DNA from: Streptomyces sp. ISL-66
Lineage (GTDB): Bacteria > Actinomycetota > Actinomycetes > Streptomycetales > Streptomycetaceae
Assembly (NCBI RefSeq): GCF_018614135.1
Contig: NZ_JAGGOW010000072.1
Span: forward strand, 1-64,000
Reading direction: 5' to 3'
Length of the DNA: 64,000 nucleotides
Shown here: positions 8,207 to 17,040 of the stretch, piece after piece
Layout of the letters: each line of letters opens with the position of its first letter
Numbering within the stretch: the stretch's first letter is position 1
Notes under the pieces: model-generated
Seen by the model: only the letters and a program-made list of their open reading frames with translations
What the model was told of the DNA's origin: nothing
Database searches by the model: none
Position numbers and translations under genes: made by a program

Positions 8207-8634
8207 TGCCCCAGCACCCCCCGCCGCGTACCGGGGACGAACGCGAGCCCGGCCGCGCCTACAGCGCCCGCTTCCACCTCCTGGACCGCCAGATCCTCGA
8301 CCAGGACGGGGTCCCGCTCGCCAAAGTCGACGACCTCGAACTGTCCGAGGACGACCACGGACACCTCTACGTGACCGCGATCCTCATCGGCCCCACTGCC
8401 CTCGCCCCCCGCCTGTCCGGCCGACCGGCCCGTCTCCTCGACGCCGTCGCACGCCGACTCACCACCGGCGACACACCCGGTCATGCACGCATCGACATGT
8501 CCCGCATCACCCGCATCGGCGCCGCCCTGACAGCGACGACCCCGACCGACGAAGAAGCCGTACATCCACTGGAGGACTGGACCCGTGACCACGTCATCGC
8601 CCCACTTCCCGGATCCGGCCATGCGCCTGGCTGA
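8206..8634 (+). CDS. PRC-barrel-like protein
   Basis: A 142-aa soluble protein. Its first half (YSARFHLLDRQILDQDGVPLAKVDDLELSED, then LYVTAILIG) has the strand-turn pattern of a PRC-barrel domain, a small beta-barrel found in RNA-processing and membrane-associated regulatory proteins. The C-terminal half is helical, including RITRIGAALT and a closing acidic segment. It starts by a one-base overlap (TGATG) with the transporter stop and is followed by a second PRC-barrel-like gene that overlaps its 3' end by 50 nt. The pair may form a cytosolic module for the transporter, but this is inferred from position alone. Confidence 0.75.
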   Translation: MPQHPPPRTGDEREPGRAYSARFHLLDRQILDQDGVPLAKVDDLELSEDDHGHLYVTAILIGPTALAPRLSGRPARLLDAVARRLTTGDTPGHARIDMSRITRIGAALTATTPTDEEAVHPLEDWTRDHVIAPLPGSGHAPG

Positions 8635-8995
8635 CCTCATGGGCGCGCGCGTCCTGGACGCCACCGGCCGCGACATCGGCCACGTCGGCGACATCCGCTT
8701 CGTGGAGACCTCCGGCCCCGCGGGCGAACCGACACGTCTGCGCATCGAAGGCCTCGTCATCGCACCCCGGCGCAGCAGCCGCATGCTGGCCTACGACCAC
8801 CGCCCCGTCACCGCCCCGTGGCCCCTCACCACCCTCGCCCGCCGCGCCACCCGTCACGCCCTCTGGGCCTCCTGGAAGAACGTCGCCTCCCGCCAACCCC
8901 CGTCCACCCTGGGCGAGCCAGGCACCATCACCCTCAGGCAGAACGCCTCCGACCTCAGCCTGCTCAGCGACATGCACGCACACTGGAACAAATGA
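8585..8995 (+). CDS. PRC-barrel domain protein
   Basis: A 136-aa protein whose N-terminal half matches the PRC-barrel pattern more clearly than its upstream neighbour: MRLADLMGARVLDATGRDIGHVGDIRFVE, then RLRIEGLVIAPRR. The C-terminal half is basic and helical. The GTG at 8585 is chosen because GGAGG lies 9 nt upstream, which makes it overlap the previous gene by 50 nt. An ATG at 8621 is the alternative and would start right at the barrel. Its TGA overlaps the ATG of the next gene (ATGA). Confidence 0.78.
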   Translation: MTTSSPHFPDPAMRLADLMGARVLDATGRDIGHVGDIRFVETSGPAGEPTRLRIEGLVIAPRRSSRMLAYDHRPVTAPWPLTTLARRATRHALWASWKNVASRQPPSTLGEPGTITLRQNASDLSLLSDMHAHWNK

Positions 8996-9645
8996 AGCTA
9001 CCGATCACCATCCACCAAGCACGTCTCGGGTCAGCGGAGTTCAAGGTCATCCGACCAGCCCGTCCCCTGGTCCACGCCGCGCTCATCGACCACGACCGGC
9101 ACCTGAACGCCTACCTCGGTCAGGACGCCGCGCGGCGAATCGGCGCGCTATGGACGCTCGCCGCCTCGTCACCGCGCTCACTGGTCCACCTGCCGATGCG
9201 AGCCAACCAGGCCCCCTCCCGCGAGCTGCCAGAAAAGGGCACGCGGCAGCTTGATCTCGTGCTGCTGCACCACTCTCTCCAGTTCGCGCCCTCACGCTGG
9301 AAGGAAATACGCGGGCGGCTCGGCGCGGGGCGTCCGCAGACGGTGACGCTGCCCAGCCCAGAGCAAACGGGCGAAGCCGTGATCGACCACGAGGCACGGC
9401 ACTACCGGGAGAACCGAGATCTGTTTCACCAGCATCTCCACGCCGAGACTCTGTTCATGACCGGCAGCGCGAAGGTGTTCAGGGACACTGCCCGACACTT
9501 CCTCCACGTCGCCCGAAACGGTCCCGAATACGTCCCCGCCCATCCGAGCCGTCCGCACTTCTGCACCGAGCTCCACTCCAACGACGGCATTCTCGGCGAC
9601 GCGCGCGAGATCCACATCGAGTACTGCGACCAGTGGGACTCATGA
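8992..9645 (+). CDS. Hypothetical protein
   Basis: A 217-aa protein not recognised. It is soluble, with no signal peptide, and rich in His and Arg (14 or more His). His-containing segments include HQARLG at the start, LLHHSLQF, DHEARHYRENRDLFHQHLHAE and DTARHFLHVARNG in the middle, and the C-terminus ends REIHIEYCDQWDS. The clustered His residues could bind metal, which would fit an operon headed by a metal transporter, but no catalytic motif is clear. It starts within the ATGA overlap with the PRC-barrel gene and ends in another ATGA overlap. Codon use is slightly less GC3-biased than that of its neighbours. Confidence 0.65.
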   Translation: MKLPITIHQARLGSAEFKVIRPARPLVHAALIDHDRHLNAYLGQDAARRIGALWTLAASSPRSLVHLPMRANQAPSRELPEKGTRQLDLVLLHHSLQFAPSRWKEIRGRLGAGRPQTVTLPSPEQTGEAVIDHEARHYRENRDLFHQHLHAETLFMTGSAKVFRDTARHFLHVARNGPEYVPAHPSRPHFCTELHSNDGILGDAREIHIEYCDQWDS

Positions 9646-10250
9646 CCTCTACCGACGGGACCCCGCCGACCGTGACGTTCAACGATCACCTTCAGCACGT
9701 CGCTGAGAGGGCCCTCGTATCCATCCCGGCCGCCGACGCCGGCGACATCTACGCTGTCTCCTTCCTCATCGACAATGAGGACGACGACCCTCGTCAGCCG
9801 ACCCTGACGATCGGCTACAACACTGAAGCTCAGGCTCGACGCAACATCCAGGACGCCTCTGACCAGGCAGAAGCCCGCTGGAACTACGCCTTCTGGATAC
9901 AGAACCAGCTGACCGTGGTCGGCGACCTGACCAGCGACCCCGGCGGGGCCATAGCTCGCCAGGAGTGGATCACCGAACTCGGACTTTGGTACGAGGAGCC
10001 GACCGACCCCGCCGACTGGGTGCCAGTCATCGGGCCGCTGGCCGCGCAGATCGAGTCCCAGTTCAACCAGATCTGCTGCCAGCTCGCCCGAACCCTCCAT
10101 GCGACTGGCGTCATCGAAAGATCGGTCGGCCGAACGGTGCCAGTGATCGTCCACGAGCTGGAGTACTACGAGATGATCGCCCGGCGAACCGAGGCCGCCA
10201 ACCCGCCCGGTCTCGTAAACGAGTTCACCGCCTGGGTCCGCAATGGCTGA
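9642..10250 (+). CDS. Hypothetical protein, possibly DUF4303-like
   Basis: A 202-aa soluble protein. The N-terminal pattern GDIYAVSFLIDNEDDD, then LTIGYNTEAQARR recalls DUF4303-type proteins, in which a Y(A)F(S/A)-type strand is followed by a 'N(T/S)EE' segment, but this is a weak impression. The C-terminal half is acidic with a repeated aromatic pattern (WITELGLWYEEP, then VHELEYYEMIARR). It is the last intact member of the chain that begins at 6406, with its ATG overlapping the preceding stop. Proteins of this type are often found beside polymorphic toxins, but no toxin is visible here. Confidence 0.65.
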   Translation: MTSTDGTPPTVTFNDHLQHVAERALVSIPAADAGDIYAVSFLIDNEDDDPRQPTLTIGYNTEAQARRNIQDASDQAEARWNYAFWIQNQLTVVGDLTSDPGGAIARQEWITELGLWYEEPTDPADWVPVIGPLAAQIESQFNQICCQLARTLHATGVIERSVGRTVPVIVHELEYYEMIARRTEAANPPGLVNEFTAWVRNG

Positions 10251-10500
10251 GGCATTCGGACAGTTCCCATACCCGACTCCACCATTGGCCGGTCTGCCTC
10301 GAAGAGGCGATCCAGGCGGACATGGCCTTTCTCGCCCGCCGCAGGCCCCTGCGCCCGAGCAAGGAATACGGCGTCCCCACCGATGAGGAATGGCATGAGT
10401 TCCTCAGCCACTTCGATCGGCGCGAAGTCCGCCGCAACGACCAAGGCCCGCTATTCGGCTCAAGTAGTAGGCGGCAACCGGTGCTTCCAGCAGGAAGAGG
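10243..10500 (+). pseudogene. Possible frameshifted remnant
   Basis: The ATG at 10243 overlaps the preceding stop by 8 nt, like the other genes of this operon, and opens MAEAFGQFPYPTPPL. That frame then loses coding character and ends near 10383. From about 10300 a second frame takes over with normal Streptomyces codon use: EEAIQADMAFLARRRPLRP, then EYGVPTDEEWHEFLSHFDRREVRRNDQGPLF up to about 10455. A single frameshift near 10295-10305 would join the two into one protein of about 75-80 residues. No family was recognised. The remaining sequence up to the PL9 stop at 10602 shows no convincing gene. Confidence 0.35.
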
Positions 10501-10601
10501 CTCCGGGCTTCCACACCGCCCGAGGCAGGGTCGAACCAAGGCACTGATTCGCCGTCGCCCAACCGGGTACGCAGGCCCTCCACCCAGTCGGGCAGCCCGG
10601 G

Positions 10602-12185
10602 CTACGGAGATACCAGCGTGCCGCCGAAAGTGACAGCGAGGCGGCCGTCAGCGGCGAAGGACCAGTTCAGGGGGCCGGCGTAGGAAGAGCACCGGGATCC
10701 GTTGGCGCCGGACCAGAACTGGTTCGAGCTGTCGGCGTCGCCGATGGTCCTGTCGTTCGTTCCGCTGCCGCTGCGGCACGAGACGTTGTTGCGGAACACC
10801 GAGGTGCCGGCGTCGAACGAGTAGTTGCGCTGGGCGTTGTCGATGCTGATGTTGTCCGACACCGACATGGAGCCGGGGTTGCTGTTGTAGGTGAAGCCGT
10901 GCTTGCCGTTGTGGTAGGCGATGCTGCGCCGGATGACGTGGTTGACCTTGATGTCCTCGCCGCCGAGCTTGTAGCCGTTGCGGTCACCGTTGGAGTTCAC
11001 GGTGCCGTCGGAGAGGGTGCCGTTGCCGTAGGCGAGGGAGTCCTCGATGGTGACCGGACCGATGGGGCCGGTGTCGGTCTTGGTGTAGAGGTCCCAGCCG
11101 TCGTCGATGTTGTTGTGGGACACGGCGTAGCGGAAGACGTTGCCGGGGCCGACGGTGAGCTTCGCCGCGAAGCCGTCGGCGTCCTCCCCGTCGGAATCGG
11201 CGTTGTCGTGCGACTCCGCGCTCAGGATGACGTTGTTGGACGGCCACTGGTCGCGCGGGGTGGTGGAGGCCATCCGCGAGAGCTGGAGGCCAGTGTCCCG
11301 GTTGAAGCGCGTCACCGTGCGCTCGAAGACGTTGTTGCTGCCGCCGACGAAGATCCCGTTGTCGCCGGCCCGCTCGACGACGATGCCCTTGACGTGCCAG
11401 TACGACCCGTTCACGGCGATCCCTCGGTTCGCCGGGTCCTCGCTCATGGCCGAGAAGTTCAGCACCGGAGTCTCGCCCGGGTAGGCGGACAGGTTCGTGC
11501 GGGCGCTCGCTGTGCCGTTCTTGCCCTGCGGGATGGTGACCGTCTGGGAGTAGCGGTAGGTGCCGCCGCGCAGATAGATCGTCCCGCCGGCCGTGACGCG
11601 GCTGATCGCCGAGGTGAGCGTCGTCGGGGCCGATTGCGTACCGGCCGCGCCGTCGGTGCCGTTCGGCGCCACGTACAGCGCGGTGCCCGAGGGCGGCGGG
11701 GTGGTGGCGTCGGCCTCGAAGTCGAGGGAGTCGATGTTGGGCAGGCCGGCGGAGGTGGTGGGGCTGAGCCGGATGGTGTTGCTGCCCGCCTTGACGGGCA
11801 CCCTGAGCGCCTTCGTCGCCCACGTCGCCCACGTGCTGGTGCCCTCGAACGATGCCGATGTGGCCGCCGAGCCGTTCACCGTGACGGCCGCGGGCCTTGC
11901 GGTGGTGGTTCCGTTGGCGAAGCGGACCGTCAGTGTCGCCGTACCCGGGGCGGGGGCGTTCACGGTGAACTGCGCGTCGGCACCGACGGCGTTGTTGCCG
12001 TTGCAGAATCCGCTGCCGGAGTAGCCGGCCCAGTCGGAGTCGATGGTGCCGGTACAGAGCGCCGGCGAGCTCTCGGCTTCGTAGCGGACGGGGGCGGCTG
12101 CGGCCGTGCCACCGGGCAGCGCCACGAACGTGCCGACCGCCAGGGCGGCGCACGCGAGTAAGGACAGGGGGGATTTCGGTTTCAT
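10602..12185 (-). CDS. Secreted pectate lyase, CBM35-PL9
   Basis: Secreted polysaccharide lyase of about 527 aa acting on homogalacturonan or pectin by beta-elimination. It has a Sec signal peptide (MKPKSPLSLLACAALAVGTF, then AAAA-type cleavage), an N-terminal CBM35-like module (VRYEAESSPALCTGTI, then NIDSLDFEA), a short Thr/Pro linker, and a right-handed parallel beta-helix of the PL9 type. The PL9 landmark DGEDADGFAAKL and DDGWDLYTKTDTGPIGPVTI are clear. The ATG at 12185 is chosen because it begins the signal peptide; an ATG at 12218 adds 11 charged residues. Two copies of an AAGCGCTT-centred operator stand upstream (12253 and 12382). It is divergent from the sugar-importer genes. Confidence 0.92.
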   Translation of the reverse strand: MKPKSPLSLLACAALAVGTFVALPGGTAAAAPVRYEAESSPALCTGTIDSDWAGYSGSGFCNGNNAVGADAQFTVNAPAPGTATLTVRFANGTTTARPAAVTVNGSAATSASFEGTSTWATWATKALRVPVKAGSNTIRLSPTTSAGLPNIDSLDFEADATTPPPSGTALYVAPNGTDGAAGTQSAPTTLTSAISRVTAGGTIYLRGGTYRYSQTVTIPQGKNGTASARTNLSAYPGETPVLNFSAMSEDPANRGIAVNGSYWHVKGIVVERAGDNGIFVGGSNNVFERTVTRFNRDTGLQLSRMASTTPRDQWPSNNVILSAESHDNADSDGEDADGFAAKLTVGPGNVFRYAVSHNNIDDGWDLYTKTDTGPIGPVTIEDSLAYGNGTLSDGTVNSNGDRNGYKLGGEDIKVNHVIRRSIAYHNGKHGFTYNSNPGSMSVSDNISIDNAQRNYSFDAGTSVFRNNVSCRSGSGTNDRTIGDADSSNQFWSGANGSRCSSYAGPLNWSFAADGRLAVTFGGTLVSP

Positions 12186-12252
12186 GGGGGCTCGTTCTTT
12201 CTCCGTGGTCGCCTGCATGCAGGCATGACAGTGCGGCTCTCGACCGAGAAAC

Positions 12253-12266
12253 AGAAAGCGCTTGCT
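12253..12266. promoter_or_regulatory. Pectin-type LacI-like operator, copy 1
   Basis: AGAAAGCGCTTGCT, a palindrome around AAGCGCTT with one mismatched pair. It differs by one base from the 12382 site and lies 68 nt before the PL9 start. Confidence 0.6.
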
Positions 12267-12381
12267 GTCCGAGGGCAGTCAACGGACGTCAGTGAAGGTG
12301 CTGGACGCGGCCGCACAGAGGCCCTCGCATCTCTCCTGAGTCCCTGTGTCGCACGAACGACATGCGGATCTCGCACGAGAT

Positions 12382-12395
12382 AGAAAGCGCTTACT
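12382..12395. promoter_or_regulatory. Pectin-type LacI-like operator, copy 2
   Basis: AGAAAGCGCTTACT, flanked by T and A to make a 16-bp near-palindrome. It is the exact reverse complement of the site at 38878-38891 before the pectin/galacturonate operon, 26 kb away. Confidence 0.7.
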
Positions 12396-12489
12396 AGCCT
12401 ACGGTGATGCCATGGACACGTCAATGAGAAGGGTCGAGCGGAGGAGCGGGTGGCCGTTCCACCGCCGGTCAGCGGCACTGCGCATCATT

Positions 12490-12505
12490 TTGTTAACGCT
12501 CACAA
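12490..12505. promoter_or_regulatory. Ara-type LacI operator A
   Basis: TTGTTAACGCTCACAA, one of four matching 16-bp sites in the arabinose locus (others at 12546, 25198 and 29938). It lies upstream of the likely -35 element of the 12752 importer operon. Confidence 0.8.
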
Positions 12506-12533
12506 TTTGGGAGCGAAGTCTTCCCTCAAGGTC

Positions 12534-12561
12534 TTGACGCCGTTTCTGTGAGCGTTAACAC
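12534..12561 (+). promoter_or_regulatory. Promoter and overlapping ara-type operator B
   Basis: TTGACG (12534-12539) followed after 16 nt by TAACAC (12556-12561) resembles a vegetative promoter. Operator CTGTGAGCGTTAACAC (12546-12561, same family as the 12490 site on the opposite strand) covers the -10 region. A repressor bound there would block transcription of the importer operon. Confidence 0.65.
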
Positions 12562-12751
12562 TCGTGTAACGCCAGGCCAGAGCAGCTCCGGTCCGGACCA
12601 CCTGGTCCACCGGCCGCCCGGCCGTACCGCCCCGAGCACACGCCCTGGCCCATCCGCCCTATCCGGGCCAGCCGGCGCTCGACCCCGCTCGACCCGATCC
12701 GAGGCCCCCTTGCCGCGGTCGCGCCGACCGCGGCAAACCACTGGAGGAATT

Positions 12752-13858
12752 GTGCGCAAGGTTTCGATGGCCCTCGCTGCTGCGGGCCTCACGCTGACAC
12801 TGGCGGCCTGCGGCCAGAGCGCCAACGGCGTCGGCGACGGCGCCGGCACGGGCGGCGGCGGCGACGCCAAGGGCGGTCTCGTCGGCATCGCGATGCCCAC
12901 CAAGTCGTCGGAGCGCTGGATCAATGACGGCACCAACATGGTCAAGCAGTTCCAGGACAAGGGCTACAAGACCGATCTCCAGTACGGCGACAACGTCGTC
13001 GAGAACCAGGTCTCGCAGATCGAGAACATGATCACCAAGGGCGCCAAACTGCTGGTGGTCGCCGCGATCGACGGCTCCTCGCTCACCGAAGTCCTCCAGA
13101 AGGCCGCCGACGCCAAGATCCCCGTGGTCTCGTACGACCGCCTGATCCGCGGCACCAAGAACGTCGACTACTACGCGACCTTCGACAACTTCAAGGTCGG
13201 CGTCCTCCAAGGCACGTACATCGCCGACAAGCTCGACCTCGCCGGCGGCAAGGGCCCCTTCAACGTCGAACTGTTCGCGGGCTCGCCGGACGACAACAAC
13301 GCCACCTTCTTCTTCCAGGGCGCGATGAGCGTGCTCCAGCCGTACGTGGACCAGAAGAAGCTGGTCGTCCAGAGCGGGCAGACCGGCTTCAACCAGGTCG
13401 CCACGCTGCGCTGGGACGGCGGCGTCGCCCAGTCCCGGATGGACAACCTGCTGAGCAAGTCCTACACCTCCGGCCGGGTCGACGCGGTGCTCTCGCCCTA
13501 CGACGGCATCTCGATCGGCATCCTGTCCTCGCTCAAGGGCGTCGGCTACGGCGGGACGGGCAAGCCGCTGCCGATCGTCACCGGCCAGGACGCCGAGCTG
13601 GCCTCGGTGAAGTCCATCCTCGCGGGCGAGCAGACCCAGACCGTCTACAAGGACACGCGCGAGCTGGCCAAGGTCGCGGTGCAGATGGGCGACGCGCTGC
13701 TCACCGGCGGCAAGCCCGAGGTGAACGACACGAAGCAGTACGAGAACGGCGCCAAGGTGGTCCCGGCCTACCTGCTGCAGCCGGTCAGTGTGGACAAGGA
13801 GAACTACCAGAAGGTGCTGGTGGACGGCGGGCAGTACACCGCCGACCAGCTGAAGTAG
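12752..13858 (+). CDS. chvE-like: Sugar-binding lipoprotein of a ChvE/XylF-type importer
   Basis: Periplasmic-binding-protein-fold (Peripla_BP_4) lipoprotein, 368 aa, which captures a monosaccharide outside the cell. Signal peptide and lipobox LTLAAC are at residues about 16-21, followed by a Gly-rich linker. Landmarks are [34 protein letters not shown] (here [17 protein letters not shown]) and [24 protein letters not shown], all typical of the 'multiple monosaccharide' ChvE group. The GTG at 12752 has GGAGGAA directly upstream. It is the first gene of a three-gene importer operon and is controlled by two ara-type operators, so L-arabinose (or galactose/xylose, shared by this group) is the likely ligand. 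Confidence 0.92.
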   Translation: MRKVSMALAAAGLTLTLAACGQSANGVGDGAGTGGGGDAKGGLVGIAMPTKSSERWINDGTNMVKQFQDKGYKTDLQYGDNVVENQVSQIENMITKGAKLLVVAAIDGSSLTEVLQKAADAKIPVVSYDRLIRGTKNVDYYATFDNFKVGVLQGTYIADKLDLAGGKGPFNVELFAGSPDDNNATFFFQGAMSVLQPYVDQKKLVVQSGQTGFNQVATLRWDGGVAQSRMDNLLSKSYTSGRVDAVLSPYDGISIGILSSLKGVGYGGTGKPLPIVTGQDAELASVKSILAGEQTQTVYKDTRELAKVAVQMGDALLTGGKPEVNDTKQYENGAKVVPAYLLQPVSVDKENYQKVLVDGGQYTADQLK

Positions 13859-13956
13859 CGGCCGAACCCCGGGCCACATCGAGTCGGCGGGGCCGGCGGC
13901 GGACCGTCCAGACGAGTCCGCCGCCGGCCCGCCCCCAGAGATACGGATGCACCATC

Positions 13957-15522
13957 ATGGCCGGACCCGTCCTCGAGATGCGTTCGATCAGCAAGTCCTT
14001 CCCCGGCGTCAAGGCGCTCTCGGACGTCAATCTGAGCGTCACCCCCGGCGAGGTCCACGCCGTCTGCGGCGAGAACGGCGCAGGCAAGTCCACCCTGATG
14101 AAGGTGCTGAGCGGCGTCTACCCGCACGGCTCCTACGAGGGCGAGATCATGTTCCAGGGCGAGCCCTGCGCCTTCAAGGACATCCGGGCCAGCGAACGGC
14201 GCGGCATCGTGATCATCCACCAGGAGCTCGCCCTGGTGCCCTACCTGTCCATCGCCGAGAACATCTTCCTCGGCAATGAGCACGCCACCCGCGGCATCAT
14301 CAGCTGGAACAAGACCCTCACGCACGCCGGCGCCCTGCTGAAGCGCGTCGGCCTACATGAGAGCCCTCACACTCGGGTCGCGGACATCGGCGTGGGCAAG
14401 CAGCAGCTGGTCGAGATCGCCAAGGCGCTCGCCAAAGAGGTCAAGCTGCTGATCCTGGACGAGCCTACGGCCGCCCTGAACGACGAGGACAGCCGCAAGC
14501 TGCTCGACCTCATCCTGGAGCTCAAGGCCCAGGGCATCTCCTGCATCATCATTTCGCACAAACTCAACGAGATCGCCCGGGTCGCCGACTCCGTCACCAT
14601 CCTGCGCGACGGCCGGACCATCGAAACCATCGCCGTCGAGGCGGAGGGCATCTCCGAGGACCGCATCATCCGGGGCATGGTCGGCCGCGACCTGGAGCAC
14701 CGCTACCCCGAGCGGCAGCCCTACGCAGCCGAAGGCCCGCAGGCCGGCGAGGTCGCCTTCGCCGTGGAGGACTGGACCGTCCACCACCCGATCGACCAGC
14801 AGCGAAAGGTGGTCGACGGCGTCTCGGTGAACGTCCGCCGCGGCGAGATCGTCGGCATCGCGGGCCTGATGGGCGCGGGCCGCACCGAGCTGGCGCTGAG
14901 CGTCTTCGGCCGCTCGTACGGGCGCTACGCGGGCGGCCGGGTGCTGATGGACGGCAGCGAGATCCGCACCCGCACCGTCCCCGAGGCGATCGGCCACGGG
15001 ATCGCGTACGTCACCGAGGACCGCAAGACCCTCGGGCTCAACCTGATCGACGACATCAGCCGCAACATCTCGCTGAGCGCGCTCGGCAAGGTGTCACGGC
15101 GCGGCTGGGTCAACGAGCACGAGGAGAGGCGGGTCGCGGAGTCCTTCCGCAAGACGATGAGCATCAAGGCGCCCTCGGTGTTCGCGGAGACCGGAAAGCT
15201 GAGCGGCGGCAACCAGCAGAAGGTCGTCCTCAGCAAGTGGATCTTCTCCGAGCCGGAGGTGCTGATCCTCGACGAACCCACGCGCGGGATCGACATCGGC
15301 GCCAAGGCCGAGATCTACACGGTGATCGCCGAACTCGCCGCGCAGGGCAAAGCGGTGCTGGTCATCTCCTCCGAGCTGCCCGAGCTGCTCGGCATGTGCG
15401 ACCGCATCTACACGATGGCCGAGGGCCGGCTCACCGGCGAGGTGGACCGCGCGGACGCGACCCAGGAATCACTCATGCGACTCATGACCGTGAGCGCGGC
15501 AATCAACGACGAGCAGGTGTAG
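13957..15522 (+). CDS. mmsA: Sugar ABC importer ATPase (MmsA/GguA type)
   Basis: Duplicated ATP-binding subunit of a CUT2-type monosaccharide importer, 521 aa; acts at the inner face of the membrane. The first domain has Walker [10 protein letters not shown] (residues about 36-44), the signature motif replaced by a VGKQQLVEI segment, and Walker [12 protein letters not shown]. The second domain has [14 protein letters not shown] in place of a strict Walker [10 protein letters not shown] as signature, and [14 protein letters not shown]. This asymmetry is normal for the family. It sits 98 nt after the binding-protein gene and 3 nt before the permease gene. Confidence 0.95.
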   Translation: MAGPVLEMRSISKSFPGVKALSDVNLSVTPGEVHAVCGENGAGKSTLMKVLSGVYPHGSYEGEIMFQGEPCAFKDIRASERRGIVIIHQELALVPYLSIAENIFLGNEHATRGIISWNKTLTHAGALLKRVGLHESPHTRVADIGVGKQQLVEIAKALAKEVKLLILDEPTAALNDEDSRKLLDLILELKAQGISCIIISHKLNEIARVADSVTILRDGRTIETIAVEAEGISEDRIIRGMVGRDLEHRYPERQPYAAEGPQAGEVAFAVEDWTVHHPIDQQRKVVDGVSVNVRRGEIVGIAGLMGAGRTELALSVFGRSYGRYAGGRVLMDGSEIRTRTVPEAIGHGIAYVTEDRKTLGLNLIDDISRNISLSALGKVSRRGWVNEHEERRVAESFRKTMSIKAPSVFAETGKLSGGNQQKVVLSKWIFSEPEVLILDEPTRGIDIGAKAEIYTVIAELAAQGKAVLVISSELPELLGMCDRIYTMAEGRLTGEVDRADATQESLMRLMTVSAAINDEQV

Positions 15523-15525
15523 GGC

Positions 15526-16767
15526 ATGGCCCAGACAGAGACCAAGGACATCCCGGCAACCAAGGCGGCCGGGCCCGCGGGGCCGGAGCGCGGTGGCGCC
15601 GTCGCCCTGTTGGCGCGGACCCTGCGCGGCAACGTCCGCCAGTACGGCATGCTGGTCGCGCTGGCGCTCATCGTCGTACTGTTCCAGATCTGGACCGACG
15701 GCACCCTGCTGAAGCCGCTCAACATCACCAATCTGATCCAGCAGAACAGTTACATCCTGATCCTCGCGATCGGCATGATGATCGTCATCATCGCCGGGCA
15801 CATCGACCTCTCGGTCGGTTCACTGGCCGCCTTCGTCGGCGCGGCCGCGGCCGTGATGATGGTCAAGCACGACCTGCCCTGGCCGGTGGCCCTCACGGTC
15901 GCGCTGCTGATCGGTGCGGCGGCCGGGGCCTGGCAGGGCTTCTGGATCTCCTACGTCGGCATCCCGTCCTTCATCGTCACCCTGGCGGGCATGCTGCTGT
16001 TCCGCGGCGGCACCCAGATCCTGCTGCAGGGCCAGTCGGTGGCGCCGTTCCCCAAGGGCTTCCAGAAGATCAGCAGCGGCTTCCTGCCGGAGATCGGCCC
16101 GGTCACCAACTACCACAACCTGACCCTGCTGCTCGGGCTGGCCGTCCTCGCGCTGTCCGTCCTCCAGGAGATCCGGGGCCGACGGCAGGCCGCCCGCTAC
16201 GGTCTCGACCTGCTCCCGATGGGCTACTTCCTGGCCAAGCTCGCGGCCATCACCGCCGCGGTGCTGGTGTTCACCCTGCTGCTGGCGAGCTACCACGGCT
16301 TCCCGATCGTCCTGCTGATCCTGGGTGTACTGCTCTTCGCCTTCGGCTATCTGATGCGCAACTCCATCCTGGGCCGCCACACTTACGCGATCGGTGGGAA
16401 CGAGGCCGCGGCGAGGCTCTCGGGCGTCAAGAGCAAGCGGGTCGTCTTCCTGGCCTTCGTGAACATGGGCGTGCTGGCAGCGCTCGCCGGCATGGTCTTC
16501 GCGGCGCGACTCAACGCCGGTACACCGCAGGCGGGCATCAACTTCGAACTCGAGGCCATCGCCGCCGCCTTCATCGGCGGCGCCTCCGCCACCGGCGGTG
16601 TCGGCACCGTACTGGGCGCCATCATCGGCGGCCTGGTGCTCGGCGTCCTCAACAACGGCATGTCGCTGGTGGGCATCGGCACCGACTACCAGCAGGTCAT
16701 CAAGGGCCTGGTCCTACTGGCCGCCGTCGGCTTCGACGTCTACAACAAGCGCAAGGTCGGCTCCTGA
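15526..16767 (+). CDS. mmsB: Sugar ABC importer permease (MmsB/GguB type)
   Basis: CUT2-family membrane permease (BPD_transp_2 fold), 413 aa with about ten to twelve membrane helices. The family landmarks are GMMIVIIAGHIDLSVGS near residue 85 and the C-terminal AIAAAFIGGASATGGVGTVLGAIIGGLVLGVLNNGM. Cytoplasmic N-terminus of about 35 residues is Gly/Ala-rich. It forms the channel for the 12752-15522 importer and is the last gene of that operon. A perfect hairpin follows 86 nt downstream. Confidence 0.95.
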   Translation: MAQTETKDIPATKAAGPAGPERGGAVALLARTLRGNVRQYGMLVALALIVVLFQIWTDGTLLKPLNITNLIQQNSYILILAIGMMIVIIAGHIDLSVGSLAAFVGAAAAVMMVKHDLPWPVALTVALLIGAAAGAWQGFWISYVGIPSFIVTLAGMLLFRGGTQILLQGQSVAPFPKGFQKISSGFLPEIGPVTNYHNLTLLLGLAVLALSVLQEIRGRRQAARYGLDLLPMGYFLAKLAAITAAVLVFTLLLASYHGFPIVLLILGVLLFAFGYLMRNSILGRHTYAIGGNEAAARLSGVKSKRVVFLAFVNMGVLAALAGMVFAARLNAGTPQAGINFELEAIAAAFIGGASATGGVGTVLGAIIGGLVLGVLNNGMSLVGIGTDYQQVIKGLVLLAAVGFDVYNKRKVGS

Positions 16768-16853
16768 CCCTTCCGGGTCACAGATCACCAACAGATCACC
16801 AACCCGGAGCGCGTCCACCGCTCACCCCGGGCCGGCTGGGACCAGGCGGCAGT

Positions 16854-16881
16854 GAAACCCCCTCCCAAGGGAGGGGGTTTC
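16854..16881 (+). terminator. Stem-loop terminator of the importer operon
   Basis: Perfect 13-bp inverted repeat GAAACCCCCTCCC / GGGAGGGGGTTTC with an AA loop, ending in a short T-run on the plus strand. It lies 87 nt past the permease stop. Confidence 0.85.
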
Positions 16882-16972
16882 TCGCTGGCCTGGAGGCGTC
16901 GCGGTGGACCAGCCGTCCGGCCTTGGCGGCGGCCCCATTGGGCAGGAAACCGCCCGACGGCGACATGCAACA

Positions 16973-17012
16973 CCGACACCTCCGGCCGGATGTAGATGGT
17001 CGGAGGTGTCGG
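16973..17012 (-). terminator. Stem-loop terminator of the ara/arabinanase transcript
   Basis: Perfect 12-bp inverted repeat CCGACACCTCCG (16973-16984) / CGGAGGTGTCGG (17001-17012), 16-nt loop. It lies 28 nt past the stop of the convergent minus-strand GH43 gene at 17041. Confidence 0.75.
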
Positions 17013-17040
17013 GGTGGCCTAACTGCGGGCGGGCGGGCTG

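Larger units (their letters stand above)
12186..12751. promoter_or_regulatory. Divergent control region between PL9 gene and sugar importer
   Basis: This 566-nt region holds no gene. It contains two pectin-type operators on the PL9 side (12253-12266, 12382-12395), two ara-type operators on the importer side (12490-12505, 12546-12561), and a plausible plus-strand promoter (TTGACG at 12534). The rest, roughly 12562-12740, is a GC-rich untranslated leader that ends in a strong ribosome-binding site for the binding-protein gene. Confidence 0.7.

Noticed and set aside
10520..10545. GGGTCGAACC resembling a tRNA T-arm
   Set aside because: No matching acceptor stem, anticodon arm or D-arm could be found around it.
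16768..17040. Possible small gene between the importer operon and the GH43 gene
   Set aside because: The region is filled by two strong terminator hairpins and shows no supported reading frame.
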